Shown: piece by piece, positions 26,003 to 35,559 of the stretch | Layout: the number at the start of each line of letters is the position of its first letter | Numbering within the stretch: position 1 is the first letter of the stretch | Assembly (NCBI GenBank): GCA_963733395.1 | Contig: CAVTCZ010000003.1 | Span: forward strand, 93,312-157,311 | Reading direction: 5' to 3' | From: JADKAV01 sp963733395 | Lineage (GTDB): Bacteria; Actinomycetota; Actinomycetes; S36-B12; UBA10799 | Length of the DNA: 64,000 nt | Notes under the pieces: generated by a model | What the model was told of the DNA's origin: nothing | The model's database searches: none | What the model saw: the letters and a program-made list of their open reading frames with translations, nothing else | Made by a program: the position numbers and the translations under genes

Positions 26003-28277
26003 TCACGCTCGCGGCTCCCGCCAACGGCTCACCACCCTGGAGGTCACCAGCACCAGCCCGGCGCCGATCCCCCCGATCACGAGCGTGGCCGCGCCCTCGC
26101 TGTCCGGCGACAGGCTCAAGGCGAACAGTTGCGACAGCGGCGGGATGAACAGCACCAGCAGGAACGCGCCGATCATCGACAGCACGATCGCCGCCCGGAT
26201 CGGGTTCATCGGTCGGGCCGACACGGCGAGTACCGTCACCGTCACCATGAACAGCGCGATGGTGGCGTCCACCCGCGCCTCGTCGACGTTCTCGAGTTGC
26301 AGGGCGGCGTAGTAGGCGCCGAAGGCGGTGCCGGCGGCGATCACCCCGCACGGGACGGCGAAGACCATGACCCGCTGGAAGAACCCGGGCCGGAACCGCT
26401 CGGCGTTGGGCATGAGCGCCAGGAAGAACCCCGGGATGCCGATCGTCAGGGCGCTGATCAAGGTCAGGTGCCGGGGGAGGAAGGGGAAGGGCACCGCCGC
26501 GACGCCGGTGGCCAGGGCCAGCAGCAGCGCGTACATGCTCTTGGTGAGGAACACGTCGGAGACCCGTTCGATGTTCCCCAGGATCCGGCGGCCCTCTGCG
26601 ACCACGTCCGGCAGGCTCGCCCAGCGGCTGTCCAGCAGGACGAGTTGGGCCACCGCCCGGGTCGCCGGCGATCCGGAGCCCATCGCGATCCCGAGGTCGG
26701 CGCGCTTGAGTGCGAGCACGTCATTGACCCCGTCGCCGGTCATGGCCACCGTGTGTCCTTCGGCGCGCAGAGCGTCGACCATGTCCTGCTTCTGGTCGGG
26801 GTCGACCCGGCCGAACACGCTGGCCTGCTCCACGGCAGCCACCGGGTCCTGCTGCCGGGCGTCCACCGGGTGCTCGGCCCCCGGCACCCCGGCGCGTTCG
26901 GCGATCGCCCCCACGGTGGCGGCGTTGTCCCCGGAGATCACCTTGACGGCCACTTCCTGGGCCAGGAAGTACGACACGGTCTGTGCGGCGTCGGAGCGCA
27001 ACTGCTGGTCGATCACGACCAGCGCCTCGGCTGTCAGCGGTGGCAGGGGTTGATCCGCGCTCACCGGCTGCGTGCTGCTCGCCAGCAGCAGCACCCGGGC
27101 GCCGGTCCGCGCGAGTGCGCCGGTGTCGATCGTGGGCGCCACCACGTCGGGGGCACCGATCACCCACCAGCGCTCCCCGATGCGCGCCGCCGACCACTTG
27201 CGGGCTGACGAGAACGGCACGGACTCGTCGACGGGCCGGGCGTCCGGGAACTCCCGGGCCAGCGCGAGCATCGTGGGATTCGGGTGCTTCTCGGCAGCGG
27301 CGATCGCGCCGAGCACCGGTCCCACCTCGGCGCCGGACAGCGGCACGACCTCCTGCAGGCTCATCCCCGGAGCGGTCAGGGTGCCGGTCTTGTCGACGCA
27401 CACGACATCCACCCGGGCCAGCGTCTCCACCGCCGGCATGTCCTGGATCAGCGCGTGCCGTTTCGCCAGTCGCACCACGCCCACTGCCATGGCGATGCTG
27501 GTGAGCAGCACCAGTCCCTCCGGGACCATCGTCACCACGCCCGCGATGGCGCCGCGGATGGCCTCGGGCAGGCTCTGATCGGCCTGCAACTGGCTGTACG
27601 TCAGCAGTGCCCCGATCGGGATCAGGGCGTAGCTGATGTAGCGGATGAAGCGGTTGATCGAATCGCGCAGCTCCGAGTCCGTGGTCTGGAACTTCTTCGC
27701 CTGCGCGGTGAGCCTGCCCGCGAACGAATCTGCGCCCACCCGGGTGACCCGGTACTGCGCCGATCCGGCCACGACGAAGGACCCCGACATCAGTTCGTCG
27801 CCGACGGTCTTGAACACCGGATCCGCCTCCCCGGTGAGCAGGCTCTCGTCGACCTCCAGGCCAGTCGTCTGCCAGGGCCTCCCCGTCGACGGCGATCTGG
27901 TCCCCGGTGGACACCAGCACCACGTCGTCCACCACCAGTTCGCGCATGCTCACGGTGGTGGCCGCGCCATCGCGCACGACGGTGGGGCGGAACTCGTTGA
28001 GCAGCGACAGGGCCGCCAGCGTGCGGGCGCTGCGGTACTCCTGGATGGTCCCGATCAGGGTGTTGAACACGATCACGAATCCGAACAGCGCGTCCTGCCA
28101 GGGGGCCACGATCATCATGGCGACCCACAGGGTCCCGATCAGGGCGTTGAACCAGGTGAGGGTGTTGGTCCGGATGATGCTGGCCAGACTGCGGCTGCCG
28201 GTGTCGCGGACGTTGTTGACCTGGCCCGCGGCCACCCGGGCGCGGACCTCGTGGCTGGTCAAGCCCTGCTGGGCCAC
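26003..28277 (-). CDS. CtpE-like P-type cation ATPase; frame broken near 27860
   Basis: About 757 residues once one extra base is removed (GACTGGCCTGGAG gives DDWLEVDESLLTGEADPVF). Signatures: actuator loop SLLTGEAD, phosphorylation site VCVDKTGTLT, ATP-binding region, hinge AMTGDGVNDVLALKRADLGI, and about ten membrane helices. The short N-terminus without metal-binding Cys and the MVPEGLVLLTSIAMAVGVVR stretch place it with mycobacterial CtpE, a Ca2+ transporter of the cytoplasmic membrane. GTG 28277 has no clear ribosome binding site. The gene is monocistronic and divergent from the DUF4189 gene. Confidence 0.85.
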
Positions 28278-28497
28278 TGTGACGTCGATGCCGACCAGGC
28301 TAGTGAGATCGGCGGCCGATCGCTGCTGACCGCGGGGGCGAATCCCTGGGTCGGATCATGTGGACGGGCGTATTCTGGAAGTGGGTGCCCGGGGGCGACG
28401 AACGCGATGGGAGTCTCCTGGAGGCGCACGGATGCGGATTCGTGACCATCTGCGCGACCACCCGCGGTGCGACCCACCCGATTAAGGGGGGTTGATC

Positions 28498-28950
28498 ATG
28501 TTCCTGCGGATTCGTTTCATCATCGGAGTCCTCGTCGCCTCGCTCGCCCTGGTGGCCACCTCACTGGTCTCAGGAGCGTCCGCTGGAGCCGTCGACGCGC
28601 CAGCCCCACCCACTGCGCCAGCGGTGGCGGCGTACTACAACTACTACGGCGCCATCTCCCTGGCGATGACCGGAGGTGCGGTGGGCTGGGCGTACGACTA
28701 CGGGACGAAGTGGCAAGCGCTGCGCAGCGCCCAGAGGGCGTGCAAGTCGCGCTCCAGTTACCCGTGGTCGTGCGAGAAGATCGCCTGGGTGCGCAACGGG
28801 TGTCTGGCGGTCGCCGTCAGTGGGATCGGTGACGACATCGACTACTACGGCTGGGGCGTTGCGAACACCAAGCGGCAGGCCTACTGGCGGGCGCTGGACG
28901 AGTGCGGCTACGGCTGCGTGAAGCGCGCTTACACCTGCACGACCCACTGA
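28498..28950 (+). CDS. Secreted DUF4189 protein
   Basis: 150 residues with a signal peptide (FLRIRFIIGVLVASLALVAT, cleavage near ASAGA) and an exported domain containing YYGAISLAMTGGAVGW, KWQALRSAQRACKS, NGCLAVAVSGIGDD and RQAYWRALDECGYGCV. The six Cys and the A..C spacing match DUF4189, a secreted family of unknown function found in mycobacteria and proteobacteria. ATG 28498 is preceded by a G-rich ribosome binding site (AAGGGGGG). TATTCT at 28371-28376 is a possible -10 element. The 220-nt upstream gap shows nothing else. Confidence 0.8.
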   Translation: MFLRIRFIIGVLVASLALVATSLVSGASAGAVDAPAPPTAPAVAAYYNYYGAISLAMTGGAVGWAYDYGTKWQALRSAQRACKSRSSYPWSCEKIAWVRNGCLAVAVSGIGDDIDYYGWGVANTKRQAYWRALDECGYGCVKRAYTCTTH

Positions 28951-29035
28951 GGCAATGGGCGGGCCTCAGGGTCGCCCATCGGCGCCCCGATAGGCCCGCC
29001 GAGCCGGGCTGACCCACGGTGGTGCCGTGCGGCCG

Positions 29036-29085
29036 AAACGTCCGGCCGATTCCGGCCACCCTTGGCCGGAATCGGCCGGACGTTT
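29036..29085. terminator. 23-bp perfect hairpin between convergent genes
   Basis: Positions 29036-29058 and 29063-29085 are exact reverse complements (outer end AAACGTCCGG, inner end TTCCGGCCA) around the 4-nt loop CCCT. Within each arm CCGGCCGATTCCGGCC is itself partly repetitive. It lies 86 nt after the DUF4189 stop and 53 nt from the EamA stop, so it can act as a bidirectional terminator; there is no flanking T-tract. Confidence 0.75.
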
Positions 29086-29137
29086 GCACAATGGGTCGCC
29101 CGTCGGCAGGTGAGTTGCCCGGACCAGCGGCCACCAG

Positions 29138-30096
29138 TTAATCCACCACGGCGACGGTGGGGTGTTCGGCCCGGCTCAGCAGGGCCATCGTGATGCCCGC
29201 CAGCACGAGCACGGCGCCGAACACCTGGAAGACGGTCAGTCTCTCGTCGAACCACCACCACCCGATGGCCGCCGACCCCACCGGCTCCAGCATCGCCAGC
29301 ACGCTGACGGTGGTGGCCGGGACCCAGCGCATGGCAGCGGTCTCGGAGGCGAACGGGACCACCGTGCCGAACGAGACGATCCACAGCAGCAGCACCCCGA
29401 TGCCCACCACGGCCGAGCCGAGGGCCGCCGGCAGCACGACGTCGGTGCCGTAGTCCACCTGCCACACCGGGACGATCCGGGGCACGAACAGCGCGGCGGC
29501 CATCCAGCCGGCGCGGCGATCGCGAACCCCCAGAAGCTGACCACGAACGGGTCATGGTCGGCGACCAGTCGCTCGCCGACGACGAAGTACACCGCGAAGC
29601 ACCAACCGGCGACGAGTGCGCTGACCAGCCCGATCGGGTCCAGGTCGCCGAGTTGGGCGCCGGCGACGATCGCCAGACCGCTGAACGTGATCGCCAGCGC
29701 CGGCCACAGGATCGGCCGGACGGGCTGCTTCTGCACGAACCGCGCCCACAGAGCGACCCATAGCGGCGCCAGGAACTCGATCAGGATGGCCAGGCCGATC
29801 GGGATGCGGGCGATGGCCTCGAAGTAGAAGGACTGCAGTAGTCCCAGTCCCACCAGTCCGTAGAGCAGCAACCGTGGCCAGTGCTCGCGTGCGATGCCGA
29901 TTCGCGACCGCCGCCCGGTGAGCGCGATGATCAGCAGCAGCAGGACCGCGGCCCCGATCGCGCGGAGTTCCGCCAGGGTCCACGCGCCGATGCCGGCGTC
30001 GAGGACGAGCCGGGACACGCCGGCGTTGATCGAGAAGCCGATGACCCCCACCAGCACCAGGGCGTAGCCCAGTTGCGCGTTCCGGCTGCGGGTCAC
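29138..30096 (-). CDS. EamA/RhtA family exporter; frame broken near 29512
   Basis: About 319 residues and ten hydrophobic helices in two EamA repeats: GYALVLVGVIGFSINAGVSR, LLQSFYFEAIARIPIGLAIL and FVVGERLVADHDP in the first part, then ALFVPRIVPVWQ, ASETAAMRWVPATTVSVLAM and WWWFDERLTVFQVFGAVLVL in the second. The frame shifts in GCCGCGCCGGCTGGATGGCC. Such proteins export amino acids or related metabolites. The start is 3 nt after the M20 peptidase stop, so the pair forms an operon that might release an amino acid or peptide and export it. Confidence 0.8.
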
Positions 30097-30099
30097 CGG

Positions 30100-31233
30100 T
30101 CAAGTATGTCCGGGCGCCTGCAGCCATTCGGTGAGCACATCCCGGCAGGTCAGCACCTGCGAGAGGGGCACTTCCTCGTCGTCGCTGTGTGCCAGTGCGG
30201 CGTCCCCGGGCCCGTACAGGACGGTCGGGATGCCGGCGGCCAGCAGTTGTCGCAGGTCCGAGCCGTAGGTCACGCCGAGCACGTCGGGGTCGGTGCCCGT
30301 GACCTTGTGGTGCGAGGCTGCCAGGGTCTTGACCAGCGGATGGTCCACGTCCAGGCCGGCGGCGGCGAACCGGCCGCCGAACCAGTCGATCAGGGCGCCG
30401 GTGCCGACGAGTGCCTGCTCGAACGCGGCGGTGGCAGCTTCGAGGCGCTCGCCGAGGCGCACGCCGTAGCGGCCCTCCAGATGGACCTGCGCCATGACCG
30501 TGGACGGCCAGTCGCCGCCCTCGATCCGCCCGATGCTGATGGGGTAGGCGATGGGCCAGGAGGCGAGGATCTCGGGCACCTGCGCGTTGCGCTGCTGTTC
30601 CAGGTCCCGCAGTCGCCGCATGATCTCGGGGACCGCTTCCAGTGCGTTGTGCCCGTCCCAGCGGCGGGCGCCGTGCGCCGCCACCCCGGGCAGGGTGATC
30701 CGGAACGTGAGCGAACCGGCGTTGGCTGGGACGATGGCCAGGCCGGTGGGTTCTCCGATGATGCACATCTGCGCGGTGAGCCCGTGCCGCAGGGCCAGGA
30801 ACGCGCCGATGCCACCGTCTTCCTCGCCGCTCACAGCGCACACCGCGACGTCGCCGCCGGCGGCCCGGGCGGCGTACATCCCCGCCACCAGCCCGGACTT
30901 CATGTCCACGGCGCCGCGCCCGGCCACCGTGTCGCTTCCGACAGTTGGGCCCGGGCCGCCGGGTACGACGTCGGTGTGTCCCAGGATCAGTCTCGCGCCG
31001 CTGCTGCCCGGCGGCTTGCCGATCACTCCCGTGACCGCGGTCCGCCGGACCTCCATGCCCGGGTAGTCGGAGTCGTCGGCGGCGGTCGCAGCGTCGTCGA
31101 CCCACACGTCCACGTCCCAGCCCCAGGAGCGCATGGTGTCGGCAACCCAGCGTTGGGCCTGTGCCTCTGCCGCCGTGCCGCCGACCGAGGCGATACCGAG
31201 CAGGTCCCGCAGGTCGGCGAGCATCGCGTCCAC
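30100..31233 (-). CDS. M20 family metallopeptidase (ArgE/DapE/CPG2-like)
   Basis: 377 residues. The dinuclear zinc site is complete: LILGHTDVVPGG (His, Asp), GRGAVDMKSGLVAG (bridging Asp), VSGEEDGGIGA (Glu base and ligand), CIIGEPTGL (Asp/Glu region) and the final His in DAALAHSDDEEVPLSQ. A lid/dimerisation domain occupies the middle (GVAAHGARRWDGHNALEAVP). It probably hydrolyses N-acyl amino acids or small peptides in the cytoplasm. GTG 31233 has CAGGCT 6 nt upstream; ATG 31224 is the alternative. The EamA gene follows after 3 nt. Confidence 0.88.
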   Translation of the reverse strand: MDAMLADLRDLLGIASVGGTAAEAQAQRWVADTMRSWGWDVDVWVDDAATAADDSDYPGMEVRRTAVTGVIGKPPGSSGARLILGHTDVVPGGPGPTVGSDTVAGRGAVDMKSGLVAGMYAARAAGGDVAVCAVSGEEDGGIGAFLALRHGLTAQMCIIGEPTGLAIVPANAGSLTFRITLPGVAAHGARRWDGHNALEAVPEIMRRLRDLEQQRNAQVPEILASWPIAYPISIGRIEGGDWPSTVMAQVHLEGRYGVRLGERLEAATAAFEQALVGTGALIDWFGGRFAAAGLDVDHPLVKTLAASHHKVTGTDPDVLGVTYGSDLRQLLAAGIPTVLYGPGDAALAHSDDEEVPLSQVLTCRDVLTEWLQAPGHT

Positions 31234-31286
31234 GCTGACAGCCTGCCACGGTGGATGCCGAAGCCAGGGAAGCGCGCCCGGTGCAC

Positions 31287-31292
31287 TTGACA
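31287..31292 (+). promoter_or_regulatory. TTGACA -35 element upstream of the riboswitch
   Basis: An exact TTGACA in a locally A/T-rich stretch (GACGTAGCAATGATTCAGG) 34 nt before the riboswitch. The -10 partner is not obvious; AAACTA and TAGGTT at 31311-31321 are candidates with long spacing. Confidence 0.4.
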
Positions 31293-31325
31293 GACGTAGC
31301 AATGATTCAGGAAACTAGGTTCAAG

Positions 31326-31411
31326 CGAAGGGGAGTATCCACTTCGTGGGCGTCGTCAGTACGGCCACCGGCCCGGCGCCCACGGACCCACCCGGTCAGG
31401 AAAGACCTTCG
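31326..31411 (+). promoter_or_regulatory. yybP-ykoY (manganese) riboswitch
   Basis: The 86-nt leader begins CGAAGGGGAGTATCC and ends AAAGACCTTCGG; CGAAGG (31326-31331) pairs exactly with CCTTCG (31406-31411) to form P1. GGGGAGTA at the 5' side and AAGACCTT at the 3' side are the hallmark sequences of the yybP-ykoY class, with CGTCGTCAGTACGG between them. It sits directly upstream of a TerC gene, one of the classic genes under this Mn2+-sensing RNA. The ribosome binding site AAGGAGT lies 16 nt beyond P1, so translational control is plausible. Confidence 0.88.
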
Positions 31412-31438
31412 GACCAACACAACCGAAGGAGTCCTTTC

Positions 31439-32479
31439 GTGAACGTGCCCCTCTGGGCCTGGTTCGCCGTGCTCGGCGTCATCCTGGTGATGCTCGCCGT
31501 CGACCTGTTCGCCCACCGCGACGCCCACGTCATCAAGGTCAAGGAGGCCGCCGTCTGGTCTGCCGTCTGGGTGGCGCTGGGAGTGAGCTTCGGTGCGGTG
31601 ATCTGGTGGTGGGCCGGATCCGAGTTCGCCGGGCAGTACTACGCCGGATACCTGATCGAGAAGTCGCTGGCGATCGACAACGTCTTCGTCTGGGCGATCA
31701 TCTTCAGCTACTTCGCGGTGCCCAGGCAGTACCAGCACCGCGTGCTCTTCTACGGCGTCGTCGGCGCGCTGGTGTTCCGTGGCGCATTCATCGCGGCCGG
31801 CTCGGCCCTGATCGCCTCGTTCGCCTGGATCCTGTACGTCTTCGGGGCGTTCCTGCTCATCACGGGCTGGACCATGATCCGCAAGCGCGCCGAGCACATC
31901 GACCCGTCGAAGTCCAAGGTCATGAGGCTGTTCAAGCGCGTGGTGCCGAGCACCGACGAGTACGACGGCCAGAAGTTCTTGACGCGGCGCAACGGCGCAC
32001 TGGTGGCCACGCCGCTGCTGGCCGTCCTCGTGCTGGTGGAGACGACCGACATCATCTTCGCCGTGGACTCGATCCCAGCGATCTTCGCAGTGACCCAGGA
32101 GCCGTTCCTGGTGTTCACCGCCAACGCCTTCGCCATCCTCGGCTTGCGCGCGATGTACTTCCTGCTGGCCGACCTGATGCACCGGTTCATCTACCTGAAA
32201 CTCGGTCTCGGCCTGGTGTTGATCTGGGTGGGTGTCAAGCTCCTGCTGCAGGTGGACGTCTACAAGATGCCGACGTGGCTGAGTCTGGGCGTGGTGGCGG
32301 TCATCATCGCGGTCAGCGTCGCGGCGAGTCTCATCGCAACCCGCCGTGGAGAAACCGAGCCGGAAATCGGTAGGGTGGCTGACGTTGATGGGAGGCCCGT
32401 ACATGACGGACCAGCGGCGGAAGTGGACGTTCCTGACCAATCACGGTCACGTCCTGGTCTACGTTCACCGCAACCCTGA
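31439..32479 (+). CDS. TerC/Alx family membrane protein (manganese-linked)
   Basis: 346 residues with seven to nine hydrophobic helices and the TerC core: YYAGYLIEKSLAIDNVFVWA, RVLFYGVVGALVFRGAFI, VETTDIIFAVDSIPAIFAVT (with acidic residues thought to bind metal) and ANAFAILGLRAMYFLLADLM. Relatives export Mn2+ or supply metal to exoenzymes. GTG 31439 has AAGGAGT upstream. The last 25 codons overlap the next gene by 77 nt and look unlike the family, so the normal C-terminus may end near TRRGETEPE, with a lost stop or frame slip. Confidence 0.9.
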   Translation: MNVPLWAWFAVLGVILVMLAVDLFAHRDAHVIKVKEAAVWSAVWVALGVSFGAVIWWWAGSEFAGQYYAGYLIEKSLAIDNVFVWAIIFSYFAVPRQYQHRVLFYGVVGALVFRGAFIAAGSALIASFAWILYVFGAFLLITGWTMIRKRAEHIDPSKSKVMRLFKRVVPSTDEYDGQKFLTRRNGALVATPLLAVLVLVETTDIIFAVDSIPAIFAVTQEPFLVFTANAFAILGLRAMYFLLADLMHRFIYLKLGLGLVLIWVGVKLLLQVDVYKMPTWLSLGVVAVIIAVSVAASLIATRRGETEPEIGRVADVDGRPVHDGPAAEVDVPDQSRSRPGLRSPQP

Positions 32480-32663
32480 CGCCCGGGTCCGGGACATCGC
32501 CGCGGCCGTCGGGATCACCGAACGTGCCGCGCAGACGATCCTCGCGGATCTGGAGGAGAGCGGGTACCTGCGCAAGACCAAGGTGGGTCGGCGCAACACC
32601 TACGGCGTCAACACCCGGGGCAGCGTTCCGGCACCCGGAGGAGGCAGGTCATCGCATCGGTGA
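32403..32663 (+). CDS. Small winged-helix (MarR/ArsR-like) regulator
   Basis: 86 residues, almost only a winged helix: RKWTFLTNHGHVLVYVHRNP, ARVRDIAAAVGITERAAQTI (HTH) and DLEESGYLRKTKVGRRNTYG (wing). ATG 32403 has GGGAGG 7 nt upstream. Such single-domain proteins are common in actinobacteria as regulators; no ligand pocket is visible. The gene starts inside the 3' end of terC and overlaps the next gene by 4 nt (GTGA), so it is translationally coupled downstream. Confidence 0.8.
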   Translation: MTDQRRKWTFLTNHGHVLVYVHRNPDARVRDIAAAVGITERAAQTILADLEESGYLRKTKVGRRNTYGVNTRGSVPAPGGGRSSHR

Positions 32664-33262
32664 CCTGCTCCACCTCTTCGACTGACGCCTTGCCGGTCGT
32701 CGAGCGCAACCCGCTGCCCCGGATCCCGATGGAGAGCCGGGAACAGTTGCACGCATGGCTCGAGGAGAACCACCTCGATCACAAAGGCTTCTGGTTGGTG
32801 CAATGGCGCTCGGGCACCGGCGGGCCGACCGTCGACTACGAGGACATCGTGGCGGAGTGCCTGATCTTCGGGTGGATCGACAGCACGGTGCAGACCTTCG
32901 ACGAGCAGCGCAGCGGGCTGCGCCTGACGCCGCGCAAGCCGAACAGCGTCTGGTCGGCGCCGAACAAGGCGCGGTTGGCCCGGCTGGAGGCAGCTGGGCT
33001 GATGCGTCCGGCCGGCATCGCGGCGGTCGAGGTGGCCAAGGCCAACGGCATGTACACGTTCCTGGACGACGTGGATGCGCTGGTCGTGCCAGACGACCTC
33101 GACGACGCCCTGGGCGGTTACCGCGGCGTATTCGACGGCTTCAGCCCGGGTCGCCGCAAGCAGGCGCTGGCTTGGGTCAAGTCCGCCAAGCGCCCGGCGA
33201 CCAGGCAGGACCGCATCGACAGGATCGCCGCCGCCGCCGCGGAGGGCCGCTCACTGTTCTGA
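32660..33262 (+). CDS. YdeI/OmdA family protein
   Basis: 200 residues with the YdeI/OmpD-associated layout: an N-terminal domain with REQLHAWLEENHLDHKGFWL and VDYEDIVAECLIFGWIDSTV, the RLTPRKPNSVWSAPNKARLA motif, and a C-terminal helical half with FDGFSPGRRKQALAWVKSAK and the terminal TRQDRIDRIAAAAAEG. The family has been linked to resistance to polymyxin and bacteriocins in enterobacteria, but its biochemical role is unclear. GTG 32660 overlaps the upstream regulator. It overlaps the convergent FUSC locus by 12 nt. Confidence 0.88.
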   Translation: MTCSTSSTDALPVVERNPLPRIPMESREQLHAWLEENHLDHKGFWLVQWRSGTGGPTVDYEDIVAECLIFGWIDSTVQTFDEQRSGLRLTPRKPNSVWSAPNKARLARLEAAGLMRPAGIAAVEVAKANGMYTFLDDVDALVVPDDLDDALGGYRGVFDGFSPGRRKQALAWVKSAKRPATRQDRIDRIAAAAAEGRSLF

Positions 33263-35511
33263 GGCCGGCGCGCCGGCGGGCACCTGCAGGACCTGCGCCG
33301 ATCGGTCGAACAGGGCCGTCCAGTCGGTCAACCAGGTGGCCACCACCGGCCGGGGGTCGGGTCCCTCCCCGCGCCAGTCGCTGGGTTCGGCCAGGAAGCC
33401 GTCGATGCTCGTGCGCAATGCCTTCACCGCCGGGGAGGTGGTGAAGTCCGGCAGGGCGTTGCTGAACGCGGCCGCCTCGGTGTCGTCGTCGAAGGCCGGC
33501 TGCAGTTCGCACCAATCGTCGGTCGCGGTCATGAGGTTCTCGCGCACGTCGTTGGTGCCTGCCAGCAGTGGGCCCACCAACTGCGCCGGGATCGACGGTC
33601 TGTCCGCCGCGCACCCTCACCACTTCCTCGGCCTGGGGCATGAGCCGGGCTGCGAAGTCGACGTGGTGCACGGTGTTGGCCAGGCCCGTCCACCGCTCCA
33701 GGGCCACGGCTTTGCGGCGGGCGCTGTGCGATCGACAGGTCGAGTGCTTCTTGGGCGCGGTCCAACGCCGAGCTGGATCGCTGCCGGTAGTCGCCCAGGA
33801 GACGGTCGTCGATCGCCCCGCCGGCCATCCAGTCCGACGACGCCACATAGAAATCGCAGGCGGCGACCATGGCTTCCCGCAGGCGCGTGTACAGCGTCTC
33901 CACCACGCCGCGCGGCCACATGAGCAGGCTGACGATCAGGCTGATCGCGAGCCCGAGGACGACGTCCACCAGGCGGGCGGCCGCGGTGTCCATCCGCGCC
34001 GGGGACATGATCGAGAACATCACGATGACCACGAAGCTGAACCCGGCTTGGCCGACGCGAACGACAGCGTCCCGGGGGTGTACGCCGCCCAGAACAAGGC
34101 GATCGGGAACAGCACCCACCACACAGCCGTGTTGTTCCCGACGATGGCTATACATGCCGCGGACAGGATCACGCCGGCCGTGGTGCCCACCAGTGCCTGG
34201 CGGGCGGTGCGACCGGTTCCGAGGGCATCGAACCGCAGGGCGCTCAAGGTTCCCAGCACGATCCAGAACGGGTGCTCCAGACTGACGCTCTTGGCCACTG
34301 CGATGCTCAGTGACAGCGCCACGGCAGACCGGATCGCGTTGCGGAACCAGGGTGAACTCCACGACAGGTGCGCCCGGATCCGGTCGGTCTTCGACGGCGG
34401 CCGCACCGAGGCCATCGCGGGCTGTCCGGGCGGGTCGGCGTACTCGTCGCCCGACCGGCCGGCCACGGCGATGGTCTGATCGGTGATGCGGGAGGCGACC
34501 AGCGTGGTGATCCGGACCGGGAAAGTGTCCTCGATCTGTTTGCGCAGGTAGGTGGGATCCTCGGTCTTCCGGTGGGCCTGCAGCCAGTCGGCCATCTCGT
34601 CGAGGTTCTCGCCGCGGATCTCGAACATCGCCCTCGAGGACAGGGGTTCGGTGCCGCCGCGCAGCCTGCTCGGCGCAGGCGCGCAGCCCCTCGGTCACCT
34701 GGGCGCACAGTCTGGCGGTCATCGCCTGCAGGTCGGGGTCCTTGTGCTCACTGACGTCCTCCCATCGCTGCAGGTACCGCAACCGGCCCGCTTCGTCCAC
34801 CAGTTCGGCCAGTGCCCGGTCCGAGGACGTGACGCCGGAGGGGCGCAACAGGTTGCCGTCGTACTTGCTGTGCAGGGCGACGATGGCGTCGTTGACCTTC
34901 TCGCGGGCTGCGGTGAGTTCCTCGATGCCGCCGCCCTGGACCCAACGGAGGTCGGAGGCGTCGGCCACGGCATCCAGGACGTCGGCGATGAGCCGGCGGA
35001 TGGGCATGTTGATGTGTGCGGGCCACAGCAGGACCGCGGAGGTCGCGGCGGCCAGCCCGCCGATGAACCAGGCCGCCACATCCGGGCCGACGACCGAGGG
35101 GGTCGATGCCGTCAGCGAGAGCACCGTCGCCAGCAGCAGCACGGACTGTGCCCCCGCCACCAGCCCGCGCAGCACTGCCAACAGCCCGATGACCAGGGCC
35201 ACGATGAACATCGACAGCACGGCGCTCCACAGCGCCTGTCCGGCGTAGGCCCCGAGCACGACCAGCGGTGCACCGGCCACCGTCGTCAGCGCGTAGGCGG
35301 CGAAGCGCTGCCGCAACGGCCCGCCGAAGTCGCTGAAGACGAGCAGCGCCAGGCTGGAGAAGGCGCCCATCAGAGCGCCCTGCGAAACCCACGGCAGTTG
35401 CTGCAGCACGGCCAGAGTCAACGGGACCACGATGGCCACGCGGGTGCCGCGCCGCAGCGCCCGGCGGCCCGGGTCCTTGGCCATCAGCCACGCCCTGATC
35501 CTGGTCAGCAT
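33251..35511 (-). pseudogene. FUSC family membrane protein with four frame breaks
   Basis: The locus spells one FUSC/YccS-type protein of about 750 residues in pieces: ATG 35511 to about 34655 (RRGTRVAIVVPLTLAVLQQL and the first helix bundle), a second frame to about 34050 (LSIAVAKSVSLEHPFWIVLG, TGRTARQALVGTTAGVILSA), back to the first to about 33725 (FSFVVIVMFSIMSPARMDTA), then two more shifts near 33725 and 33600 before the stop at 33251. Relatives are efflux or aromatic acid exporters. Four breaks could mean a decayed gene, but no in-frame stops are needed once each shift is repaired, and similar breaks occur across the window. Confidence 0.7.
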
Positions 35512-35559
35512 GAGAGGCAGCGTAATGCGACGGTGAGGCCCGGTGCCAGGTGGTGCGGT

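Noticed and set aside
33251..35511. Insertion or mobile element disrupting the FUSC gene
   Set aside because: No foreign sequence, terminal repeats or length change; only single-base frame shifts.
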